Assembly: GCA_016193545.1 (NCBI GenBank) | Contig: JACPSA010000120.1 | Location: forward strand, 1 to 8,756 | DNA: 8,756 bases | Source of the DNA: Chloroflexota bacterium | Lineage (GTDB): Bacteria > Chloroflexota > Dehalococcoidia > Dehalococcoidales > UBA2162 | Direction: 5' to 3' | Shown here: in pieces, positions 1 through 5,617 of the stretch | Layout of the letters: every line of letters begins with the position of its first letter | Position numbering within the stretch: the first letter of the stretch is position 1 | Notes under the pieces: generated by a model | Database searches by the model: none | The model's input: only the letters and a program-made list of their open reading frames with translations | Told to the model about the DNA's origin: nothing | Translations under genes and position numbers: made by a program

Positions 1-84
1 ATTCCCGTGAAAACGGGAATCCAATTGGTATAATTAGGCGCGCTTTCTGGATTCCTCCTTCAGCCGAAGGACGTGGGAATGACA
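1..84. repeat. Dispersed palindromic (REP/MITE-like) repeat, left end cut by the window
   Basis: This non-coding element is built from ATTCC/GGAAT arms. Positions 1-8 and 13-20 form a perfect 8-bp stem around a GAAA (GNRA) loop. Positions 51-55 pair with 76-80, and 56-61 with 66-71, to make a second stem with an internal loop. A competing fold also exists: 16-23 (GGAATCCA) is the exact reverse complement of 48-55, and 1-6 that of 75-80. The whole unit is therefore an imperfect palindrome ending GGGAATGAC at 75-83. If it is complete, the bases just left of the window should read GTC. Similar ATTCCCGT...ACGGGAAT units are common dispersed repeats in environmental bacterial genomes; that part is recalled, not searched. 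No ORF or T-tract is associated with it. Confidence 0.7.
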
Positions 85-111
85 AAAAGACTTAAAAACG
101 GCACTTATGAT

Positions 112-217
112 ACAAGCCCCTTTATAGGGGAAAGGGGAGTGTAGGTAAGAGAGTGGGCAAAGCCCCTCTCTAAAGTCTCTTCCCCCTCTCCTTGGAAGGA
201 GAGGGGGATTAAGGGGG
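112..217. repeat. C/G-rich hairpin cluster, second dispersed-repeat-like element
   Basis: Three stem-loops lie side by side here. CCCCT at 117-121 pairs with AGGGG at 126-130. AGAGAG plus GGGC (148-153 and 155-158, with T154 bulged) pairs with 162-171 around an AAA loop. CCCCCTCTCCTT at 182-193 is the exact reverse complement of 196-207, giving a 12-bp palindromic arm. The unit differs in sequence from the element at 1-84, so two repeat families probably sit next to each other. No T-run follows the strong hairpin on either strand, so it is not a canonical terminator. There is no coding potential. Confidence 0.6.
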
Positions 218-260
218 TAAGGTTAATAAACAACTAAGGTTGAGAAGAACCTATTTCAGC

Positions 261-290
261 TTGACGATGACATCATCTGTCTGTTAGAAT
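261..290 (+). promoter_or_regulatory. Predicted sigma-70 promoter with extended -10, for the crotonase-thiolase pair
   Basis: A -35 box TTGACG (261-266) is separated by 18 bases from a -10 box TAGAAT (285-290). TG at 282-283 provides an extended -10 (TGT before the hexamer). Transcription would start near 297, leaving a leader of about 65 bases before the ATG at 364. The inverted repeat GATGA-CA-TCATC (266-277) sits between the boxes and is a candidate operator. This is a prediction from consensus matches only. Confidence 0.55.
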
Positions 291-296
291 TCAAGG

Positions 297-363
297 CGGA
301 TTTCCTTCAGGGTTAACCTGACCGGCGCCGTGATTTTCCAGAAATCATAAAGGAAGGTTAGTG
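297..363 (+). promoter_or_regulatory. 5' leader of the crotonase gene with a ribosome binding site
   Basis: The leader contains the 8-bp palindrome GGTTAACC (311-318) and a small stem, GATTT (332-336) with AAATC (342-346), just before the Shine-Dalgarno AGGAAGG (351-357). That site lies 6 bases from the ATG at 364 and only 3 from the in-frame GTG at 361, so ATG is preferred. The structures are too small to name a riboswitch. Confidence 0.45.
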
Positions 364-1122
364 ATGGCTGTCGATTATCAAAAAGAAGGTAGAATCGCTA
401 TTTTCACCATCAACCGCCCTGATGTCCTGAATGCCATCAATGCCCAGGTGAGTCAGGATATGAATGAGGCGATGCTCGACTTCCGGGATGACCCTGACCT
501 GTGGGTGGGTATCATTACCGGGGCCGGGGAAAAGTCTTTTTCCGCTGGCGCTGATATCACCGGATTCCGTCCCGGCCCGGCGGTACCCCGAGAGGAGAGG
601 ACGGAAAGAGTGCGCGCCGACCAGATATGGAAGCCATTTATTGCTGCCATCAACGGCTATGCCCTGGGTGGTGGACTGGAGTTGGCGATGACCTGCGATA
701 TCAGAATCGCTGCCGAGCATGCTCGCCTGGGACTGCCCGAGGTCAGAATCGGCTTTATGCCCGGTGGAGGCGGTACCCAGAGACTCCCACGGTTTGTGCC
801 TCGGGCTAAGGCCGCCGAAATGCTGCTTACGGGGCAACACATCGATGCCCAGGAGGCATATCGTATCGGCCTGGTGAACAAGGTGGTACCGCTAGCGCAG
901 CTAATGTCTACCGCCAGAGAGTGGGCGGAGGCCATCTGCCAGGCGGGGCCTCTGGGCGTCAGAGCCGTCAAAGAAGCGATGATTCGGGGTTATAACATGA
1001 CCCTGGAGGATGGTTTGCAACTGGAAAGAGAACTGGCTAACCGTATCCGCAGTACCGAGGATTTCATGGAGGGAGCCAGGGCCTTTATCGAGAGGAGACG
1101 CCCTGTCTATAAGGCTAAGTAG
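364..1122 (+). CDS. Enoyl-CoA hydratase/isomerase (crotonase superfamily)
   Basis: A cytoplasmic acyl-CoA enzyme, most likely adding water to trans-2-enoyl-CoA in beta-oxidation or a reverse or fermentative variant. The protein has 252 residues, a normal length for stand-alone hydratases, and is a single crotonase domain. The oxyanion-hole segments are SAGAD (about 60-64) and ALGGGLELA (100-108). The two glutamates that act in the rat mitochondrial hydratase (Glu144 and Glu164) are present here as E106 and E126 (GLPEVRIG), with the same 20-residue spacing, which favours true hydratase activity over a non-hydratase crotonase. The C-terminus (EGARAFIERRRP) is typical of the family. Start: ATG 364 rather than GTG 361, on Shine-Dalgarno spacing. 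The thiolase follows 62 bases later and is probably co-transcribed. Substrate chain length cannot be read from the sequence. Confidence 0.94.
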   Translation: MAVDYQKEGRIAIFTINRPDVLNAINAQVSQDMNEAMLDFRDDPDLWVGIITGAGEKSFSAGADITGFRPGPAVPREERTERVRADQIWKPFIAAINGYALGGGLELAMTCDIRIAAEHARLGLPEVRIGFMPGGGGTQRLPRFVPRAKAAEMLLTGQHIDAQEAYRIGLVNKVVPLAQLMSTAREWAEAICQAGPLGVRAVKEAMIRGYNMTLEDGLQLERELANRIRSTEDFMEGARAFIERRRPVYKAK

Positions 1123-1170
1123 CTTATCTAATTCGGTTGAGTAAAAGGATAAACCTGTTGATATTACTTT

Positions 1171-1179
1171 AAGGAGGGG
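1171..1179 (+). promoter_or_regulatory. Strong ribosome binding site deciding the thiolase start
   Basis: AAGGAGGGG contains a full AAGGAGG Shine-Dalgarno (1171-1177), 7 bases before the ATG at 1185. The adjacent in-frame TTG at 1182 is only 4 bases away and is a poorer start, so ATG 1185 is chosen. Confidence 0.75.
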
Positions 1180-1184
1180 ATTTG

Positions 1185-2465
1185 ATGACTGAGGCAGTAA
1201 TAGTTAGCGGAGTCAGAACGGCCATAGGTAACTACGGCGGAGCACTGCAGGATGTCCCTGTAGTGAAGCTGGGCAGCATCGCCATTAAGGGGGCATTAAA
1301 GAAGGCTGGCTTAAGACCGAAGGGAGACGCTGAGATATTACGCTATGCGCCGCAGGCTTTTAAAGATGCCGGTCTGACTGATGTGGAGAAGAAATGCTAT
1401 GACTGGGATGACTCTCTACGAGAGGTGAGGATAGACGAGGTCATTATGGGGAATGTCCTGCAGGCGGGTCAGGGACAGAATACCAGCCGGCAGGCAGCAA
1501 TCTACGGCGGCATACCCAAGGAAGTAAATACCTACACCATAAACAAGGTCTGTGGCTCCGGCATCAAGGCGGTAGCCCTGGCAGCTCAATCGATAAAGGC
1601 GGGTGATGCCGAGGTTGTTATTGCTGGTGGTATGGAGAGCATGAGTACCGTTCCCTACTATTTACCGTCAGCCCGCTGGGGAGCCAGAATGTTTAATGCT
1701 CAGATGATTGACGGCATGGTGCATGATGGATTGTGGGAAATATTCTACGACTATCATATGGGTTTGACCTCGGAAAATATTGTCGAAAAGTATGGCATTA
1801 CCAGGGAAGAGCAGGATAAGTTAGCCCTGGTGAGCAACCAGAGAGCACTGGCGGCGATAAAGGCCGGTATATTTAAAGAAGAAATAGTGCCGGTTCCGGT
1901 CCAGGTAAAGAGAGAAGTAAAACAATTCGATACCGACGAACACCCCAGGGAGACATCGCTGGAGCTTTTGGCTAAGCTGCCACCCGTATTCAAGAAAACT
2001 GGTTCGGTAACGGCGGGGAATGCCTCAGGCATCACCGATGCTGCCGCTGCCCTGATAGTAATGTCCGCGGAAAAGGCAAAGGAACTGGGACTCAAACCAA
2101 TGGCTACTATCCGGTCTTATGCCTCCGGCGGTATTGACCCGGCATATATGGGTATGGGAGCTTGTCCGGCCACCAGCAAAGCGCTCAAGTTGGCTGGACT
2201 GACTTTGAAAGATGTTGACGTGGTCGAACTAAATGAGGCCTTTGCTTCTCAGGCAATCGGGGTGATGAGGGAATTGAAGCTGGATTTGGATAAGACTAAT
2301 CCTCATGGTGGGGGCATCTCACTGGGGCATCCCATCGGTTGTACCGGGGCGCGAATTATCGTTACCCTTACCCATGAGATGATGCGCCGGGACCTGCAGT
2401 TCGGCCTGGCAACACTGTGTATCGGTGGTGGTCAGGGCATGGCTATGGTAGTAGAGAGAAAGTAG
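1185..2465 (+). CDS. Acetyl-CoA C-acyltransferase (thiolase) with N-terminal insertion
   Basis: Catalyses thiolytic cleavage of 3-ketoacyl-CoA, or its reversal, the condensation of two acyl-CoAs. The protein has 426 residues. Active-site residues are nucleophile Cys123 (NKVCGSG), Asn350 (NEAFA), His382 (GHPIG) and acid/base Cys412 (CIGGGQG). Compared with the well-known Zoogloea thiolase (392 residues; Cys89, Asn316, His348, Cys378), every one is shifted by exactly 34. The extra length is therefore a single insertion before the nucleophile, between KAGL (about 40-43) and VRIDEVIMG (about 81-89), rich in charged and aromatic residues (YDWDDSL). I recall the same extension in thiolases of Dehalococcoidia and some Deltaproteobacteria, so it is probably a subfamily trait. 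It lies downstream of the hydratase and can complete a hydration/thiolysis module; the dehydrogenases must be encoded elsewhere. Degradative and biosynthetic direction cannot be told apart. Confidence 0.95.
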   Translation: MTEAVIVSGVRTAIGNYGGALQDVPVVKLGSIAIKGALKKAGLRPKGDAEILRYAPQAFKDAGLTDVEKKCYDWDDSLREVRIDEVIMGNVLQAGQGQNTSRQAAIYGGIPKEVNTYTINKVCGSGIKAVALAAQSIKAGDAEVVIAGGMESMSTVPYYLPSARWGARMFNAQMIDGMVHDGLWEIFYDYHMGLTSENIVEKYGITREEQDKLALVSNQRALAAIKAGIFKEEIVPVPVQVKREVKQFDTDEHPRETSLELLAKLPPVFKKTGSVTAGNASGITDAAAALIVMSAEKAKELGLKPMATIRSYASGGIDPAYMGMGACPATSKALKLAGLTLKDVDVVELNEAFASQAIGVMRELKLDLDKTNPHGGGISLGHPIGCTGARIIVTLTHEMMRRDLQFGLATLCIGGGQGMAMVVERK

Positions 2466-2537
2466 TCTTACTGCCCCGGTCTTTTTGAGCCGAGCCCTAA
2501 ATACTGTTTCAGGATTGATGTTGTCTGACAGCAAGTA

Positions 2538-2546
2538 TGCTAGAAT
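2538..2546 (+). promoter_or_regulatory. Predicted extended -10 promoter for the corA-led gene run
   Basis: TGCTAGAAT matches an extended -10 (TG, one base, TAGAAT at 2541-2546). The -35 is poor: TTGTCT at 2521-2526 is only 14 bases upstream and TTGATG at 2515-2520 is 20 bases upstream. Extended -10 promoters can work without a good -35. The implied start near 2553 leaves about 50 bases of leader. It lies in a 136-base gap, the longest between genes in the window, which fits the beginning of a new transcript. No hairpin/T-run terminator for the thiolase is seen before it. Confidence 0.45.
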
Positions 2547-2601
2547 ATAGAATAAAGTCGACTCTTGCAATAATTTTTTGTACGAAGCTGGAAAATCGAC
2601 C

Positions 2602-3549
2602 ATGACTGTCTCTCAGTCAAAGCAGGAAAATCAATCACTGAATATGGAGTCGATTACCTGGGGCGACTTCACCTGGGTCAACATCGAGCGACCGACAGAG
2701 CGGGAGACAGGGTATCTGGCGAAAAATTACCCTTTTCACCCCCTGGATTTGGATGACTGTCTCAGCCGGAAACAACGACCTAAGTTAGACGTCTACCCGG
2801 ATTATCTCTTTTTTATCTTTCAATTCTCGGTGTATGACATAGCGACACGAGTCAGTACCTACGACCAGGTTGCTACCTTTATTGGCAACAAATACCTGAT
2901 TACCCTTCATAGCGGACAGTTAAAACCACTGGTAAAGCTGTTCCGTCAGTGTCAGACTGATGAAGAGGCACGGCGGGAGCATTTTAGTTATGGGGCAGGC
3001 TATCTTCTTTACCGTATACTGGACCGGACGGTTGATGCCTACTTTCCTATTGTGGATAAAATCTTAAGCCAGATAGCTGATGTCGAAGATAAGGTTTTTG
3101 ATGAGAATGTGGAGGCCGCTGAGGAAGTGGCTACCCTGCGCCGTGACATCATCACTCAACGGCGTATCATGTTTCCGAACCGGGCGGTTACTGCCGAGCT
3201 TGAGCCTAAACTAAAACGGTTTACCAACACTGATATCAGTGTCTATTTCGGCGACCTTCTGGACCACTTGCATAGGATATGCGACACTCTGGACGAATGT
3301 AAAGAGATTATCGAGGTGTACAAGGACAGCGATTATGTTTTAGGCACTGACCGTATCAACCGCGTCATGCGTGTTCTGGCTATTATTGCCACTATTCTCT
3401 TACCTATTAACATAGTATCGAGCGTATACGGAATGAATATCCCTCTCCCTTTACAGGACTCAAAATATTCTTTCCTGTTTGTCTCTCTCATCACGCTGGC
3501 TATTATTGGTATTATGCTTTTTGTTTTCCGCCGTAAGCGCTGGATTTAG
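2602..3549 (+). CDS. corA: CorA family divalent-cation (Mg2+/Co2+) transporter
   Basis: An inner-membrane channel, pentameric in characterised members, that takes up Mg2+ (also Co2+ or Ni2+). The protein has about 315 residues: a large cytoplasmic alpha/beta domain, then a long charged helical stalk (about residues 145-250), then two C-terminal membrane helices (about 256-275 and 289-309). The signature GMN follows the first helix (residues 277-279, in SVYGMN), and the chain ends in the basic cytoplasmic tail RRKRWI. The loop after GMN is short (IPLPLQDSK) and lacks the acidic MPEL-type loop of Thermotoga and Salmonella CorA, so it belongs to a different CorA subgroup and ion choice may differ. 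ATG 2602 is the best start, although only a weak GGA lies upstream; TTG 2578 in frame has no ribosome binding site. The next gene begins 1 base after its stop. Confidence 0.95.
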   Translation: MTVSQSKQENQSLNMESITWGDFTWVNIERPTERETGYLAKNYPFHPLDLDDCLSRKQRPKLDVYPDYLFFIFQFSVYDIATRVSTYDQVATFIGNKYLITLHSGQLKPLVKLFRQCQTDEEARREHFSYGAGYLLYRILDRTVDAYFPIVDKILSQIADVEDKVFDENVEAAEEVATLRRDIITQRRIMFPNRAVTAELEPKLKRFTNTDISVYFGDLLDHLHRICDTLDECKEIIEVYKDSDYVLGTDRINRVMRVLAIIATILLPINIVSSVYGMNIPLPLQDSKYSFLFVSLITLAIIGIMLFVFRRKRWI

Positions 3550-3550
3550 C

Positions 3551-4216
3551 ATGAAAGTCTCGCACCGGCTGGTTATCATTACCGCTATTTTCGTTACCTG
3601 TCTCATTACCGCCAATGTTATTGCTGTAAAAATAGTCAGCCTTGGTCCCATTTTGCTGCCAGCGGCGGTGTTCGTTTTCCCGGTGAGCTATATTTTCGGT
3701 GATGTCCTTACCGAGGTCTACGGCTATCGCTGGGCAAGAAGGGTTATCTGGCTCGGTTTTATCTGTAACCTTATCTTCGTCTTCTTTGCCTGGATAGGAC
3801 AGATTCTACCATCGGCTTCTTTCTGGGAGGGGCAACAGGCTTATGAGCGTATTCTGGGCTATGCGCCGAGGTTACTGGTCGCTTCCTTCTTCGGTTATCT
3901 GGTGGGTGAGTTTGCCAATTCCTTTGTCCTGGCCAGGATGAAAATTCTGACGCGGGGTCGCTGGCTGTGGAGCCGGACCATCGGCTCCACCGTGGTGGGG
4001 CAGGGAATGGATACATCGATATTCATTACCCTGGCTTTCTTCGGTACGCCTTCGTTTCTACCGATTATCATTGTCTATCACTGGCTGTCCAAGACTGCTA
4101 TCGAGGCCCTGGCTACACCGCTTACCTATGCTATTGTGAACTATCTCAAGGAAAAAGAGGCGGTTGATACCTATGACTATGAAACCAACTTTAACCCGTT
4201 CTCTGTTTCCGATTAA
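3551..4216 (+). CDS. yhhQ: Queuosine precursor transporter (YhhQ/VUT family)
   Basis: An integral membrane protein of 221 residues, the usual size for the family. E. coli YhhQ imports the queuosine precursors preQ0 and preQ1, which are used to modify the wobble base of tRNAs with GUN anticodons. Roughly six hydrophobic segments can be seen (about 8-28, 35-52, 64-85, 106-128, 146-166 and 168-190). Family signatures are FGDVLTEVYGY (49-59), a GEF-NS-LARMKI block (119-131) and RTIGSTVVGQGMDTSIF (142-158). The ATG lies 1 base after the corA stop with no evident Shine-Dalgarno, which suggests coupling by reinitiation. The reading frame stays open upstream inside corA from 3479, but that stretch is corA read out of frame. 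No queuosine synthesis gene is in the window, so whether the cell salvages the precursor or takes up queuine cannot be judged. Confidence 0.92.
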   Translation: MKVSHRLVIITAIFVTCLITANVIAVKIVSLGPILLPAAVFVFPVSYIFGDVLTEVYGYRWARRVIWLGFICNLIFVFFAWIGQILPSASFWEGQQAYERILGYAPRLLVASFFGYLVGEFANSFVLARMKILTRGRWLWSRTIGSTVVGQGMDTSIFITLAFFGTPSFLPIIIVYHWLSKTAIEALATPLTYAIVNYLKEKEAVDTYDYETNFNPFSVSD

Positions 4217-4268
4217 TCATCGGCCTTTGTTTTACCCTTTTTGGAGAAATCGAAACTTATCCCGGGTT

Positions 4269-4274
4269 AGGTGG
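4269..4274 (+). promoter_or_regulatory. Ribosome binding site deciding the MBL-fold gene start
   Basis: AGGTGG lies 5 bases before the ATG at 4280. It overlaps the alternative in-frame GTG at 4271, which has no purine-rich site of its own, so ATG 4280 is preferred. Confidence 0.5.
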
Positions 4275-4279
4275 CCGAG

Positions 4280-5050
4280 ATGAAAGTTCAAATTCTGGGA
4301 GCGCACAACTGTGAATCACAAAACACCAGGCTCGTCAGTTTGCTGGTTGACGATAGACTGGCTTTAGATGCCGGTGGGCTTACTTCAAGCCTGTCTTTCC
4401 CAGCTCAGCAGCAACTTAAGGCGGTCTTGCTGACCCATCAGCACTATGACCATATCAGGGATATTCCGGCTCTGGCCATGAATTTTTACCTTTCGAGGAC
4501 TGCTATCGATGTCTACGCTACATCATTGGTCTATGATGCCCTAAGTACTCGACTGCTCGATGGCAAGTTTTACCCGAATTTCCTGGCACGGCCTCAGGAG
4601 AAACCGACAATTAAGTTCACCGTAGTAGAGCCGCTCAAACCCGAGCGAATTGATGGCTACAGTGTCCTGCCTGTTCCGGTAAGTCATTCGGTTCCGGCTG
4701 TCGGCTACCAGATTACTTCTGCCGATGGTAAGGCGATGTTCTACACCGGCGATACCGGGCCGGGTCTGGCTGAGTGCTGGCAGCAGATATCGCCCCGCTT
4801 ACTCATTATTGAGGTCACTGCCTCGAATAGATTTGATGCCTTCGGTCGGGAATCGAAGCATCTTACGCCCAATTTGCTGAAAGAGGAGCTGCTCCTCTTC
4901 CGGGAGTTGAAGGGCTATCTGCCTGAAGTAGTGGTCGTCCATATGAGCCCTGGGCTGGAGGCGGAGATACAAGCTGAGATAGCTACTGTGGCCAAGGAAT
5001 TAAATAGCCCAATCTCCCTGGGTTATGAGGGCAGGCAGCTTTCTTTGTAG
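4280..5050 (+). CDS. MBL-fold metallo-hydrolase, class-II cyclic-nucleotide phosphodiesterase-like
   Basis: A cytoplasmic metal-dependent hydrolase of 256 residues; no signal peptide is seen. The metal-binding motif HxHxDH is intact as HQHYDH (His53, His55, Asp57, His58). Later ligands are likely His136 (PVSHS), Asp158 (FYTGDTG) and His221 (VVHMSPG). The pattern LLIIEVTASN (about 174-183), then KHLTP (about 193-197), then VVVHMSP (about 218-224) resembles class-II cAMP phosphodiesterases, where an IE-SF block, a GHL/GHM-(T/S)P block and a late His follow in the same order. RNase Z-like and other MBL hydrolases share this fold, and the GLxxL-type end of the motif is altered here (DHIRDIP). A phosphodiester substrate is likely, but its identity is open. 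It lies 63 bases after yhhQ and 40 bases before the Mut7-C gene. Confidence 0.88.
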   Translation: MKVQILGAHNCESQNTRLVSLLVDDRLALDAGGLTSSLSFPAQQQLKAVLLTHQHYDHIRDIPALAMNFYLSRTAIDVYATSLVYDALSTRLLDGKFYPNFLARPQEKPTIKFTVVEPLKPERIDGYSVLPVPVSHSVPAVGYQITSADGKAMFYTGDTGPGLAECWQQISPRLLIIEVTASNRFDAFGRESKHLTPNLLKEELLLFRELKGYLPEVVVVHMSPGLEAEIQAEIATVAKELNSPISLGYEGRQLSL

Positions 5051-5090
5051 AAACAATCTGATTATAAGTAGAGTAGCTGAGAGTGCGGGA

Positions 5091-5579
5091 TTGGCTAGTA
5101 ACCTGAAATTTATCGTTGATAATAACGTGGGCAAACTGGCCAAGTGGCTGAGGATGATGGGCTATGATACTCTCTTCTTTAATGGCCATGATGATTCCGA
5201 GCTGGTAGCGGCGGCTCTGGCTGAAGATAGAGTGGTGCTGACCAGGGATACCCGGATTATGGAAAGGCGGGTGGTCACCAACAGACGCCTCAAAGCAATG
5301 CTTATCCAGAGCGACCAGCCGGAGGAGCAAAAGAAACAGGTAATCGAAGCCCTGAATTTGAATCCTCGGTTAAAGCCATTCACTATCTGTCTGGAGTGTA
5401 ATCAACCACTGGTAGCCAGGGACAAGCAGGAGGTGAAAGACCTGGTGCCGCCCTATGTTTTCCAGACCCAGAACCAGTATATGGAATGTCCGGTCTGCCA
5501 CCGTATTTACTGGCAGGGGACCCACTGGCGGGCAATGACCAGAGAGCTGAAGAAATTCAGCGGAGGCTCAACGGAGTGA
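5091..5579 (+). CDS. Mut7-C RNase-domain protein (PIN-like domain plus zinc ribbon)
   Basis: A soluble protein of about 162 residues covering the whole Mut7-C family. The N-terminal PIN-like half has acidic candidates Asp10 (FIVD), Asp34/Asp35 (GHDD) and Asp53 (LTRD), plus the hallmark GKLAKWLRMMGYD (about 14-26). The C-terminal zinc ribbon has Cys100/Cys103 (CLEC) and Cys133/Cys136 (CPVC), followed by the typical YWQGTH (140-145). The family is named from the C-terminal domain of C. elegans Mut-7 and is predicted to be a nuclease; bacterial stand-alone members are barely characterised. Start: the family normally begins a few residues before the FIVD strand, which fits TTG 5091 with a weak GAGAG site 7 bases upstream. 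ATG 5025 would add 22 residues that read the end of the MBL gene out of frame and lacks a ribosome binding site, but it cannot be excluded. Probably co-transcribed with its neighbours. Confidence 0.88.
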   Translation: MASNLKFIVDNNVGKLAKWLRMMGYDTLFFNGHDDSELVAAALAEDRVVLTRDTRIMERRVVTNRRLKAMLIQSDQPEEQKKQVIEALNLNPRLKPFTICLECNQPLVARDKQEVKDLVPPYVFQTQNQYMECPVCHRIYWQGTHWRAMTRELKKFSGGSTE

Positions 5580-5617
5580 GATTGGATTTAAGAGACGGAC
5601 AACAGGAGGCGAGGTAA

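Noticed and set aside
182..207. Strong hairpin considered as a rho-independent terminator
   Set aside because: No T-run follows on either strand; its setting among other hairpins fits a repeat element better.
1..217. Hairpin repeats considered as a CRISPR array or RNA gene
   Set aside because: The units are not identical direct repeats with regular spacers, and no tRNA or known ncRNA fold can be made from them.
358..840. 160-codon open frame on the - strand opposite the hydratase gene
   Set aside because: It lies antisense to a gene with intact catalytic motifs, has no recognisable protein pattern, and is explained by the codon bias of the + strand gene.
1137..1167. Possible promoter TTGAGT / TGATATTAC between hydratase and thiolase
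   Set aside because: The spacer is 19 bases, and the implied start would fall inside the Shine-Dalgarno at 1171-1177, so read-through from 261-290 is more likely.
2319..2603. 94-codon - strand frame spanning the thiolase end and the gap before corA
   Set aside because: Half of it is antisense to conserved thiolase motifs, and it has no recognisable protein pattern.
3530..3551. preQ1-type riboswitch ahead of the queuosine precursor transporter
   Set aside because: Only 1 base separates the gene from corA, and no aptamer-like structure is visible in the corA end.
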